A stretch of 58,369 bases of DNA from a virus: positions 1 to 58,369 of IMG/VR virus record IMGVR_UViG_3300009160_000050; one strand, written 5' to 3'. Below, piece after piece: positions 46,028 through 53,830 of the stretch. The notes under the pieces are model-generated. The model was not told the DNA's origin, did no database searches, and was given only the letters and a program-made list of their open reading frames with translations. Positions within the stretch are counted from its first letter, which is position 1. Each line of letters begins with the position of its first letter. The position numbers and the translations under genes were made by a program.

Positions 46028-47617
46028 ATGAATGAATTAGTGCAAAGAATACTAGGTGAGCTTAATAACAATCCAGCATTGCGTTCTCAACCTCTAGTAA
46101 AAATTCTAGCCGAGTCGACTACTAAATCTATTGAATTGGGTGAAAATCCAGCCCATATTTATAATGGTCTTAAAAGCGGTCTAGTTTCAATCAATGAAAG
46201 CCTTAATGATTCTAACTTAACGGCAATAATTCAAAACTTGGATACTGTTGCTAAAACACCAGAAGCAAAAGTTGAAAAAATTGCAAAAGCAGTAAATCTT
46301 AGCTCAAAAATTGATGCTATTAAAGAATCTAACGCTTATGCTAATCCTATTGTTAAAACAAAAGTTGATTCATTTAATGATACGTTAAATCGCGGAGCAT
46401 TAGACTTTGCATTATGCGAATCATTTATCAAAACTTTCAGTCAATATGGATATGATTCAGTTATCAAAACTGCAGTAGAACAAGTTAATACTTATCTTTC
46501 TGAAAATCAATCTACTCTAGCAGTATTAAACACTATTTACAGAATGGATTCTATGGGATCTCCTATGTATGCTGGTGTAAGTTCAGACTTAAAAAACATG
46601 TTAATTACTGAAAGCTATAGTGCAGACGTTGTTAAAGTGAAATACGGAACATCTGTTCCACTAGTTACAGAATTAGTAAATACTTTAAGTATTATTGAAT
46701 CTGCAAATACTGGAAACTTTACACTTGGTGAAGGTAACTACGATACTAAAGTAACTAATTTAATTACTCCAGCTTTAAAAACAGCAGACGGATTATTACT
46801 TTATACTGACAATCGTTTCTTATCAATTCGCGAGTCAAAAGGATTACTTGGAAACGAATCTAAAGTTCATGTAGACGGAGCATTTAAAATTGCTGATGTT
46901 GATCCTAATTATGTAAGAACAACATATGGTAATTTCTATGATGTGTGTGAAGCCTATGCAACATTAGGATTTGCAAAATCAGAAGACGGTCTTGGCGTAG
47001 AATCTAAGTCAATCAGAAACTTTACACTTGGTTTCAAATTAAACGAAGAAAAAGGAGTTGATCTTTATATTAATAATACTAAGATCGGAACGCCGGCTTC
47101 AGTTAACGTATCCGAAGCTCTTGCGCTAGAACCAAATATCACTAAAGCAAAAGTTGCTAAAATCGTTGAAAATACTAACTCTTTGTTCAATTTTGAATTT
47201 ATTAAAGAGATTACAAATGAAAGAATATTAAGCGAAGCTACTTTAGTGAAATTAAATGACTCTTACTTTATTTGTGAAAAAGTAAATTCTGCAGATCGCG
47301 TTTGGAATCAAGTTAATGAATTTGAATTATATGAATTCTTTAAAAACAAATTCGGATATGATGTTAGCCCTATTTTCAAAACTAAAATCGAAGAATCAGT
47401 TGCTGGATTAAAGAAAATCGAAGAAAGTAAAAAGGTAATACTTACAGATATCACAAAACTTGAAGGATCAGTTACTAAATTAACAGAAGCAGTTAATGTA
47501 TCTGGAATAGAAGTATCTGAAATTAAGAAACTAGAATCAATTAAAGAATCTATCGAAGCTACAATCAATAAACTTAAACAAGATTATATTGCTCTTGACC
47601 TTTCAAAAAAAAAGTAA
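46028..47617 (+). CDS. Large virion/head-associated protein, 529 aa (zero-frame product)
   Basis: An acidic, helical and Ser/Thr/Asn-rich protein. The N-terminal helices contain ILGE and ILAE tripeptides (residues 8-11 and about 26-29) that fit the LxE cleavage rule of T4-type prohead proteases. A central beta region (about 230-350) and a C-terminal coiled coil (about 460-525) follow. The frame stops at TAA right after an A9 run (47605-47613), and the -1 frame continues open for 80 more codons, so a longer frameshift product is probable. Preceded by a late-type box and followed by a terminator, it is a single-gene unit, as expected for an abundant protein. Confidence 0.65.
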   Translation: MNELVQRILGELNNNPALRSQPLVKILAESTTKSIELGENPAHIYNGLKSGLVSINESLNDSNLTAIIQNLDTVAKTPEAKVEKIAKAVNLSSKIDAIKESNAYANPIVKTKVDSFNDTLNRGALDFALCESFIKTFSQYGYDSVIKTAVEQVNTYLSENQSTLAVLNTIYRMDSMGSPMYAGVSSDLKNMLITESYSADVVKVKYGTSVPLVTELVNTLSIIESANTGNFTLGEGNYDTKVTNLITPALKTADGLLLYTDNRFLSIRESKGLLGNESKVHVDGAFKIADVDPNYVRTTYGNFYDVCEAYATLGFAKSEDGLGVESKSIRNFTLGFKLNEEKGVDLYINNTKIGTPASVNVSEALALEPNITKAKVAKIVENTNSLFNFEFIKEITNERILSEATLVKLNDSYFICEKVNSADRVWNQVNEFELYEFFKNKFGYDVSPIFKTKIEESVAGLKKIEESKKVILTDITKLEGSVTKLTEAVNVSGIEVSEIKKLESIKESIEATINKLKQDYIALDLSKKK

Positions 47618-47859
47618 TTAGTCTAACTGAATCTAAAAGCAAATTTAACGTCGGAGACCCAGTTGAAGTAAAAGGAAAAATAGGTAAGGTAACTGCAGCT
47701 AATGGAATTACACAAGATTACTTGGTAATGATAGGATTTAAAAACGAACGGTATAAAGAGTCTGAATTAAGTAAACCTACACCAGCTAAAAAAGATACAA
47801 AGAAGAAAGATCTTACTCGAAAGAAGAGACCTAAGGAAAACTCAAATAATATTTCATAA
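47599..47859 (+). CDS. Probable -1 frameshift extension: SH3/KOW-like domain plus basic tail
   Basis: This frame opens after a TGA at 47596 and runs to TAA at 47857-47859. It has no ATG, GTG or TTG near its beginning, so it is unlikely to be an independent gene. Ribosomes slipping back by one on A9G (47605-47614) would join the 529-residue protein to VISLTESKSKFNVGDPVEVK and beyond. That extension looks like a small KOW/SH3 beta domain (KGKIGKVTAANG), then a Lys/Arg-rich tail (KKDTKKKDLTRKKRPKE) suited to nucleic acid. A homopolymer sequencing error that split one gene is the main alternative. Confidence 0.6.
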   Translation, partial: PFKKKVISLTESKSKFNVGDPVEVKGKIGKVTAANGITQDYLVMIGFKNERYKESELSKPTPAKKDTKKKDLTRKKRPKENSNNIS

Positions 47860-47866
47860 CACTAAG

Positions 47867-47895
47867 AAAAGGAGCATTTTGCTCCTTTTTTATTT
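47867..47895 (+). terminator. Rho-independent terminator
   Basis: The stem AAAAGGAGCA / TGCTCCTTTT with a 3-base loop is followed by a T-rich tail. It lies 7 bases past the end of the frameshift extension, which supports that extension being part of the gene. Confidence 0.88.
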
Positions 47896-47907
47896 TATTT
47901 GGCCCAG

Positions 47908-47925
47908 AATCTTAGTATAGTATTC
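47908..47925 (+). promoter_or_regulatory. Possible promoter of the modification island
   Basis: ATCTTAGTATAGTATTCC shares TCTTAGTAT with the element before the sigma operon (35950). It lies between a strong terminator and the next ATG (47945), where a promoter is expected. Confidence 0.35.
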
Positions 47926-47944
47926 CTAAACAAATTCATATACT

Positions 47945-48187
47945 ATGACAAAAACTGTGAAAGTCGGGCCAATTCAACGCCGCAAAAATGACACTGCTAT
48001 TACTGCAGTAATTCGTAAACAAGTTAACAAAATGAAGCTTGGAGACTTCTTTGAAATTTCTGGTGTTGATCCAGAAACTGTGCAAAATCTTCGTTCCACT
48101 CTTTCTTACTTTTCAAAGAAAGACGGCTTCCGAGTTAAAACAAAACATTCTGGCGGAAAATTGACTATTGACCGTGTTAGAAAATAA
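47945..48187 (+). CDS. Small basic conserved phage protein, 80 aa
   Basis: This is a Lys/Arg-rich protein with the pattern MKLGDFFEISGVDPETVQNL followed by RSTLSYFSKKDGFRVKTKHS, reading like a winged-helix or small helix-turn-helix unit followed by a beta hairpin. I have the impression of similar small proteins in other T4-like phages. It is the first gene after a terminator and a new promoter, ahead of the methyltransferase. Possible DNA binding or regulation of the island; not proven. Confidence 0.6.
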   Translation: MTKTVKVGPIQRRKNDTAITAVIRKQVNKMKLGDFFEISGVDPETVQNLRSTLSYFSKKDGFRVKTKHSGGKLTIDRVRK

Positions 48188-48239
48188 TCAAAACTAATCC
48201 TGAGTCGACAGTACAATAATTAAACACTAAATTCAAAAT

Positions 48240-49067
48240 ATGGATACCAGAATAGACTTCAATACTGCAAAAAAGTTCGATCAAGTAGAATTAGTTGATT
48301 GGAAAACTAGATATGCAGACTTTAAATTTTACGTTAGAAAAGGCCTAAATGAGGTAAAATATAACGTTGGAACAAATGTTTCAAGAGGACCAAACAGTGG
48401 CGAGTATATTAAGCCATTTACTTCCAAGACCATGGGTCAGCCATTGAATATCAATGCAGTCCTTAACCAGTCAGATACCTGGTTAGATATCGGTGGCCAC
48501 TTAGGCTTCTTTTCGATTCGTATGGCAAAACAGTTTCCTAACATCAAAAAGGTAATTTCCTATGAAGCTTTACCGCATAATGTAAGCTTTGCATTGGAAA
48601 ATATCAAATTAAACAATGTTGAAGGAACTTGCGAGTTTGTACAAAAAGCCATCGTCCCAAATGAAGAAGAGTCAATTAGCTTCTTTATTTCTTCTGACTC
48701 TGGAAAACACTCAATCCTTCCTGTAAAAGGTCGTGAAAGTATTACTGTGCCTGCAATCAATATTAATGATGCAATTGCCCAAACTGGTGCAACTGCTATT
48801 AAAATGGACGTTGAAGGTGCTGAATACGAATTAATTAAGGCCGTAACTGACTGGTCAAATATCCGAGTAGTGGTAGTGGAATGGCACTTCAATGCTATGC
48901 GAACCATCACTAAGGACAAAAACTACCGAGTTACTCTTTTCCAAGAGATTATGGCAATCCTTGGCAAGAACTTCGACACTATTCGTCAATTGCCAAACGT
49001 TGAATACGGTAAAAACTTCATCACTCACTTTGTTGCTATCAAGACTGATGGTAAAGAGTCCGTATAA
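48240..49067 (+). CDS. FkbM-family SAM-dependent methyltransferase, 275 aa
   Basis: SAM-binding motif I is WLDIGGHLGFFSI (residues 81-93). The following acidic motif with VISYEALPHN (motif II) and the late motif AIKMDVEGAEYELI (about 186-199) are typical of FkbM/Methyltransf_21 enzymes, which usually O-methylate sugars or small hydroxyls. There is no target-recognition domain for DNA. It overlaps the next gene by 20 bases and lies just before a DNA glycosylase and a glycosyltransferase-like gene, so it may modify a sugar attached to DNA, a virion glycan or a host surface molecule. The substrate is unknown. Confidence 0.8.
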   Translation: MDTRIDFNTAKKFDQVELVDWKTRYADFKFYVRKGLNEVKYNVGTNVSRGPNSGEYIKPFTSKTMGQPLNINAVLNQSDTWLDIGGHLGFFSIRMAKQFPNIKKVISYEALPHNVSFALENIKLNNVEGTCEFVQKAIVPNEEESISFFISSDSGKHSILPVKGRESITVPAININDAIAQTGATAIKMDVEGAEYELIKAVTDWSNIRVVVVEWHFNAMRTITKDKNYRVTLFQEIMAILGKNFDTIRQLPNVEYGKNFITHFVAIKTDGKESV

Positions 49068-49464
49068 TTTACTACAAGAAATATACCACGAGCATCCATG
49101 GAGGATGCTCGTGTGTTGTATCATGTTAAACTGTACTTCCCGCAAACAGGTGGATCAAGTACGAGAAAAGTTCTTTCGCAGATATCCAGATGCAGTAGAA
49201 GCAGAACGTGCAGATCCTACTGAAATGGCCGAAATTATTGCTCTTCTTGGATTTAAAAATAAACGTACTCAGACTATAATTCGTTTCTCGAGTGACTGGA
49301 TGACCCTAGATTGGTCTGAACCTAATGAATTATATGGAATAGGTAAGTACGGACAAGATTCCTGGGAGATATTCCAGAAGGGCAACCTGAACGTTGTACC
49401 TACTGATGGCGTATTAGATACTTACTTGGCCTGGGCCAGAACCCAACTTCAAAAAACAATATAA
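49048..49464 (+). CDS. MBD4-like mismatch DNA glycosylase (HhH-GPD), 138 aa
   Basis: From the ATG at 49048 the protein begins with the helix LLQEIYHEHPWRMLVCCIML, which aligns with the start of the MBD4 catalytic domain. LGFKNKRTQTIIRFSSDW, then the helix-hairpin-helix ELYGIGKYGQDSWEIF (94-109) and the PTD with catalytic Asp120 follow in the MBD4 order. It is a compact, complete glycosylase domain lacking the MBD. Family members remove T or U (and 5-substituted derivatives) from G mispairs. A longer frame from 48892 overlaps the methyltransferase and is not needed. In this island it could repair or edit modified bases. Confidence 0.85.
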   Translation: MVKSPYNLLQEIYHEHPWRMLVCCIMLNCTSRKQVDQVREKFFRRYPDAVEAERADPTEMAEIIALLGFKNKRTQTIIRFSSDWMTLDWSEPNELYGIGKYGQDSWEIFQKGNLNVVPTDGVLDTYLAWARTQLQKTI

Positions 49465-49470
49465 GAATAT

Positions 49471-50529
49471 ATGAAATCACTATATGCATACTTTGGCTTA
49501 TTGAATTTACATACGATTGATTCTCCAGGCCATTCACTTTATCAAATTGGTCTAATGGATTCACTTCGTCAAACTTTTGGAATTGACCAATTTGATTTTT
49601 TCTCATATTACCCAGAAGACTTACAAAAGACTCATAGTGAATCTGGTTCGCGAATGTATCCTGCATCGCCGATCGGCAACATATTTGAGCGATATAAAGA
49701 TGAAATGGTTCACGATCATTTGATGTTAGATGAGACGCTCGCCAATATTACTGCCAAAAAATATAACCTGCTCTTTCTTAAAGCTAGATTTAGAAATCTT
49801 TCTACTTTACAGAAAAAATGGAAAGATGCTAAAGCATTTGAACTACTTATTGAAACTGCAATCCATGTCGGTTATACGAAAGATCAAATTATTATCCTAG
49901 ATACTGACCTTTCTCTGCCAGATTCTTTTTCTAGAAGGTATGGTGCTTCAGTAACTATTAGGATTCCTTCAATAGATTTTCCAGGAATATCCAACCGTTT
50001 CTTATTAGACTGTGTTAGCGTTCATACCGCTAACTATATTAGAGATAGAAATACAGTTTTTTATGGAAATATTGATACTTCAAGTTATAAAAGCGGAAAT
50101 TCAAAAAATGCAATTTTAGGAGAAGCTTTATCTTGGATCGCTAACTCTGAAAATAAGTTAATTATTATTAGCAAGCAGAAAGATTTAGACGAGTGGACTG
50201 ATACTGCAGATGGAATTTTACGAAATAATCGCGGGACTATATGGAATGCACTAGAATCAAGTTTAGTAATGCTCAATATTACTAAGGACAAATATGATAC
50301 TGTGCGCTTTATTCCAGCTAGAGTATATGAAGCAATGATCTTTGGCATGATTCCAGTCTCATATAATTTTAATTTCTTATGCGAAACATTTTCTTTTTCA
50401 AACATAGATGATTTAGTAGAAATTATTAAATATCTAAATGACTGTGAACCTGAAGATCAAAAGAAAGCATACATTCACTTTATCGATAATTATTGTAAAT
50501 ACATTAAAAGTTTAAACCAATGGAAATAG
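49471..50529 (+). CDS. Glycosyltransferase-like protein (GT-B type), 352 aa
   Basis: The C-terminal third (ALESSLVMLNITKDKYDTVR, then IPARVYEAMIFGMIPVSYNF) matches the nucleotide-sugar-binding end of GT-B glycosyltransferases, in which R/E residues contact the diphosphate. A KLIIISKQKDLDEW strand precedes it. The N-terminal half lacks clear motifs. It is not obviously like T4 alpha- or beta-glucosyltransferases. It follows the DNA glycosylase gene by 6 bases and overlaps a 58-residue gene. Together with the FkbM enzyme it could build or alter a sugar on DNA or on the virion. Specificity is unknown. Confidence 0.55.
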   Translation: MKSLYAYFGLLNLHTIDSPGHSLYQIGLMDSLRQTFGIDQFDFFSYYPEDLQKTHSESGSRMYPASPIGNIFERYKDEMVHDHLMLDETLANITAKKYNLLFLKARFRNLSTLQKKWKDAKAFELLIETAIHVGYTKDQIIILDTDLSLPDSFSRRYGASVTIRIPSIDFPGISNRFLLDCVSVHTANYIRDRNTVFYGNIDTSSYKSGNSKNAILGEALSWIANSENKLIIISKQKDLDEWTDTADGILRNNRGTIWNALESSLVMLNITKDKYDTVRFIPARVYEAMIFGMIPVSYNFNFLCETFSFSNIDDLVEIIKYLNDCEPEDQKKAYIHFIDNYCKYIKSLNQWK

Positions 50530-50696
50530 GGAAACTTGAAGAAAAAGCAATCCGAGTAATTGACAGCTGCACTAACGCTTCTCAAATCGATGCTGCAACT
50601 CGATACGTAGAATTATATTTTAAGAAAACTGGCAATCTGCCATACCTGAGATACTTAATCACTAAACTTGACGGACTAGCAAATTCTTTTTCTTAG
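50520..50696 (+). CDS. Small helical protein, 58 aa
   Basis: The ATG at 50520 lies within the last bases of the glycosyltransferase-like gene. The product starts MEIGKLEEKAIRVIDSCTNA and continues as two or three amphipathic helices to a TAG at 50696. The reading frame is complete, has normal composition, and fills a gap that otherwise lacks a gene. It belongs to the modification island. No family was recognised. Confidence 0.6.
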   Translation: MEIGKLEEKAIRVIDSCTNASQIDAATRYVELYFKKTGNLPYLRYLITKLDGLANSFS

Positions 50697-50702
50697 CTGC
50701 AT

Positions 50703-50730
50703 TTTCCTAATAAATAATATTATTAGGAAA
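50703..50730 (+). promoter_or_regulatory. 10-bp inverted repeat upstream of the secreted protein gene
   Basis: TTTCCTAATA and its reverse complement TATTAGGAAA flank an 8-base A/T loop that contains part of the TAAATAATA box. It lies 13 bases before the ATG at 50744 and 6 bases after the preceding stop. It may be a terminator of the island, a transcription-factor operator or an RNA hairpin controlling the next gene. Confidence 0.45.
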
Positions 50731-50743
50731 TAACGTAGTTTTT

Positions 50744-51826
50744 ATGAGAAGAATTATTTTAATTGGTTTACTACTAAGTAGTTTAGCTGGGTATTCACAA
50801 ACCTGCAACACCATCACTGCTTATGATTACATGGAAACCTGGAATTGGACAGGTGATTGGTGGATTCCTGCAGCGACGACTAATTTTTACACAAATGCAT
50901 CAGTTAGTCCTAGTGCAAGCGCAGTTTTATATGGAACTGGCGGGGGAAGTAGTGCAAATGAAGCCGACTGGTATTCTATGCCAAACCAAACTGGACTAAC
51001 TCTAAGTTCAGCATATCATTTTAAATTTAGACTTGGATCTTATCGATTTACTTCAACTAGTGCTACTAGAGGAGTAGACGTTGGTGATTTTATCGAAGTT
51101 CAACTGAGCACAAACGGTGGAGTTACCTATACTTCTGAAATCAGAGTCACTGGAAACAGCAATGCCTATTGGTCATATAATACAAATGGTACAATAAACA
51201 AAATCGCAAACGGCACCCTAACTACTTATTCACCAACTGGTGGAGGTGATCGTACCTTAACTGGAGACGGATACTCAGTAATAGATCTTACTCTTCCTTC
51301 TGGGATAACCCAATGCGCAGTTGATATTTACTGCAGAGCCAATGCTGCCGGTGAAGAGTGGTGGATCGACAATATAGAATTAATTGAATATTTTACATGC
51401 GCACCTCTTCCAATTGAACTTATTTACTTTACCGCACAGCCGGTCGGCTCGCGTGTCGTTTTAGATTGGACAACTGCTTCTGAACTTAATAATGACCATT
51501 TTATACTTGAACGATCAACTGATGCTTTGCGATGGACAGAAATAGGAAGAGTCGATGGAGTCGGCACCACTTCACAGCTTTCTACATATCATTTTATTGA
51601 TGCTCACCCAAATATTGGCGCAAACTATTACCGACTTTCTCAAGTAGACTTTGATGGAACTCAAGAGTTTTTCAATTTAGTATATGCAGAAATTAGTGAT
51701 CCACGAATAAACTGTAAATATTCATATTTCGATATAGCTGGACAGGAAGTAGATTATGATTTTGCTCCTCCTGGAATATATTTTAGGTTATGTGGTGAAA
51801 CTATTGAAAAGATAATTAAGAACTAA
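50744..51826 (+). CDS. Secreted protein resembling Bacteroidota type IX secretion cargo, 360 aa
   Basis: A signal peptide (MRRIILIGLLLSSLAGYS, cut before QTC) leads to a beta-sandwich domain (about 20-215). Next is a region starting LPIELIYFTAQPVGSRVVLD, then WTTASELNNDHFILERS, and ANYYRLSQVDFDGTQEF (about 222-320). That region matches the fibronectin-like segment preceding T9SS C-terminal sorting domains in Bacteroidota exported proteins. The last 35 residues (YFDIAGQEVDYDFAPPGIYF) resemble a T9SS type A sorting signal. Such a protein is host-like and unexpected in a virion gene cluster. It was probably acquired from a host and may be exported to the infected cell surface. Confidence 0.7.
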   Translation: MRRIILIGLLLSSLAGYSQTCNTITAYDYMETWNWTGDWWIPAATTNFYTNASVSPSASAVLYGTGGGSSANEADWYSMPNQTGLTLSSAYHFKFRLGSYRFTSTSATRGVDVGDFIEVQLSTNGGVTYTSEIRVTGNSNAYWSYNTNGTINKIANGTLTTYSPTGGGDRTLTGDGYSVIDLTLPSGITQCAVDIYCRANAAGEEWWIDNIELIEYFTCAPLPIELIYFTAQPVGSRVVLDWTTASELNNDHFILERSTDALRWTEIGRVDGVGTTSQLSTYHFIDAHPNIGANYYRLSQVDFDGTQEFFNLVYAEISDPRINCKYSYFDIAGQEVDYDFAPPGIYFRLCGETIEKIIKN

Positions 51827-51840
51827 CCAATTCGGCTAAG

Positions 51841-51852
51841 ATAAATAATAAG
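51841..51852 (+). promoter_or_regulatory. Late-promoter-like box
   Basis: ATAAATAATAAG, 15 bases before the ATG at 51867, matches the recurrent box. Confidence 0.45.
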
Positions 51853-51866
51853 AAAGATTTCTTATA

Positions 51867-53828
51867 ATGAAATATGTTTCACCTTATGGAAACACTCCAG
51901 AATCTGCACAATTAATTTGCGAATATTTTAAAGGCAATGAGCAAATATTTGCTAAAGTAGTAACTTTTGAAAACGTTGAATGGGAAAGCCGCATGTTAAA
52001 TATTGCAGAGTCTGCAATTTCAGAAAAAGCATTAATTGATCTTCACTTTGATATGATTGTTAATGATGGTGCTCGTGCAATCACTAAATATTACAAAAAC
52101 TTAATTTCTGGTAAAAATGATGTGCTTGAAAGAGCTAAAATCAAATTTACTAATCTTAATAGCCACCGAATCGACGAATCTGCCGATATCTTTAGACAGC
52201 GTGCAAAGAAGAGAATGACTAACATGCTTGCTGAATTGGACCTAAATACTATTAATTGGGCAACTAATCCTGGCGGAGCATTACAAACTCAATTAACGAA
52301 TACTACTGGGCAAACTGTTCCTACTTCCGATCTTCAAAATCAATTAAAAGCTGCCCTAACTGGAGGTGCAAAACCTACCGTGACTGGAGCAATTGCTACT
52401 ACACCGGAAGAATTTGATAAAGCCCTTGCTGGAGGAGAATATGCAGGTAAGAGTGAAGGAAGCACAATGGGGTTTTTGCATGAATTATGGAGTGCACTTA
52501 CTGAGGGCGGATCTACTATTGGAGTTATTCACTTAATTTTAGATATAGTTGGAGTAGTCGGAGACATATTCGGGCCAGCAATACCAATTGGTTTAATGGC
52601 AGACGTACTGAACGCAATCATTTATTTTGTCAGAGCAGCGACTGCTCCAGAAGGAGAAAGCGGCAAGTTCTGGTTACTTGGTTCTATTTCATTAATTGCA
52701 GCATTCATATCTGGTGCAGGTGATGCCCTAAAATTACTTAAACCTGCTGCAAAATCTGCTGCTCCAGTAATGGAAGCCATTCTTAAAGGTGGATCTAAAG
52801 CAGGTGGTGAAGCTCTTGCAAAAGTATCAGCAAAAGAAGCTGGTCCAGTAATGAAATTATTACAATTTATTTCGAAAAATATTAGCGGAGTTTTAGGAAA
52901 AGCAAGTGGTCTTCTTGGAAAATTCTTTGATGGCTTTATTGCAAAATTAGTAGGGTGGATTCCATTTATTGGAAAACCTCTAAAAGGTTTCTTTGAATCA
53001 ATTGGAACATCATTTGCCAAATATGGAGATAATTTAACAGGTTTTGCAAAAGAATATTCAGCTGCTGAAAAAGCAGCTATTGAAATTGGAGCAAAGGAAA
53101 TTGATACTGGAGTAGAAACACTATTAAAGAACAGCAATCAGTCTTTAGTAATCGACGATGTTACTAAAATGGCAAAAATAGTTGACCAGGATGGTAAAGT
53201 AATAACGAAAGAATTTCCAGCCGACTGGTTGAAAAAGGACTTTGACAAAAAAGCAGCAGGTCTCTTCGGTAACGAAAAAGCAATTGCTAAATATTATTCA
53301 AATGTTGCCTCTTCAAATGCCGTAATGGCAGAAGGAATCGGTAAATACGTTATTAAGAAAGGTTGGAAAACAATCAAAGGTACAGGTAAACTTGCATTTT
53401 TCATAGGCAAACAAATTATCAAACTAATCAATAATGGAAAAGATTGGCAAGATCTAGGATACAAAAAAGAAGAAGTTGAATATCAGGGAAATTCATCATT
53501 AAAGAGCTGGATTCAAGATGAAATCCACAAGAAAAAAGAAGAAACGGGTGCAACTTATCTTCCAGCAATCGACCTTAACTCTGATCAACAGGAAGTATTC
53601 GATAATATTACAAACTATCAAAATAATTATGCTAAATTATTTGGGCAGCCAAGTATTATTCCAGTAATCTACAATAAGTATGGAAATACTGAAGATGAAT
53701 TCAATGAATTTTTCGATGAAGTAAAAAAAGGTACAGTAAAACCAGAAGATTCAGACGAATCTAAAAAAGAAAGTGTGAAAGAATCTATTTCACACTTACG
53801 TTATATTATCCCTTATTCTAAATTTTAA
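51867..53828 (+). CDS. Large protein with hydrophobic core, possible ejected or membrane-acting protein, 653 aa
   Basis: The N-terminal 130 residues are charged and helical (KFTNLNSHRIDESADIFRQR). Residues about 210-300 are hydrophobic and Gly/Ala-rich (VIHLILDIVGVVGDIFGPAI; LGSISLIAAFISGAGDAL), typical of membrane-inserting or pretoxin-type segments, with more Gly/Ala-rich stretches to about 400. The C-terminal 250 residues are charged, with several helical regions. It faces a similar protein on the other strand, stop to stop with 2 bases between. I infer an internal capsid or tail-delivered protein acting on the host membrane. No known toxin family was identified. Confidence 0.5.
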   Translation: MKYVSPYGNTPESAQLICEYFKGNEQIFAKVVTFENVEWESRMLNIAESAISEKALIDLHFDMIVNDGARAITKYYKNLISGKNDVLERAKIKFTNLNSHRIDESADIFRQRAKKRMTNMLAELDLNTINWATNPGGALQTQLTNTTGQTVPTSDLQNQLKAALTGGAKPTVTGAIATTPEEFDKALAGGEYAGKSEGSTMGFLHELWSALTEGGSTIGVIHLILDIVGVVGDIFGPAIPIGLMADVLNAIIYFVRAATAPEGESGKFWLLGSISLIAAFISGAGDALKLLKPAAKSAAPVMEAILKGGSKAGGEALAKVSAKEAGPVMKLLQFISKNISGVLGKASGLLGKFFDGFIAKLVGWIPFIGKPLKGFFESIGTSFAKYGDNLTGFAKEYSAAEKAAIEIGAKEIDTGVETLLKNSNQSLVIDDVTKMAKIVDQDGKVITKEFPADWLKKDFDKKAAGLFGNEKAIAKYYSNVASSNAVMAEGIGKYVIKKGWKTIKGTGKLAFFIGKQIIKLINNGKDWQDLGYKKEEVEYQGNSSLKSWIQDEIHKKKEETGATYLPAIDLNSDQQEVFDNITNYQNNYAKLFGQPSIIPVIYNKYGNTEDEFNEFFDEVKKGTVKPEDSDESKKESVKESISHLRYIIPYSKF

Positions 53829-53830
53829 AA

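Noticed and set aside
47618-47859. Independent small gene after the 529-residue protein
   Set aside because: No start codon lies near the beginning of the frame and a stop at 47596 blocks upstream starts; a frameshift or base-call error explains it better.
48892-49047. Upstream part of the frame containing the DNA glycosylase
   Set aside because: It overlaps the conserved end of the FkbM methyltransferase; the glycosylase domain itself starts at 49048.
52622-53137. Reverse-strand open frame of 171 codons
   Set aside because: Shadow of the Gly/Ala-rich region of the forward gene, with no start context or conserved motif.
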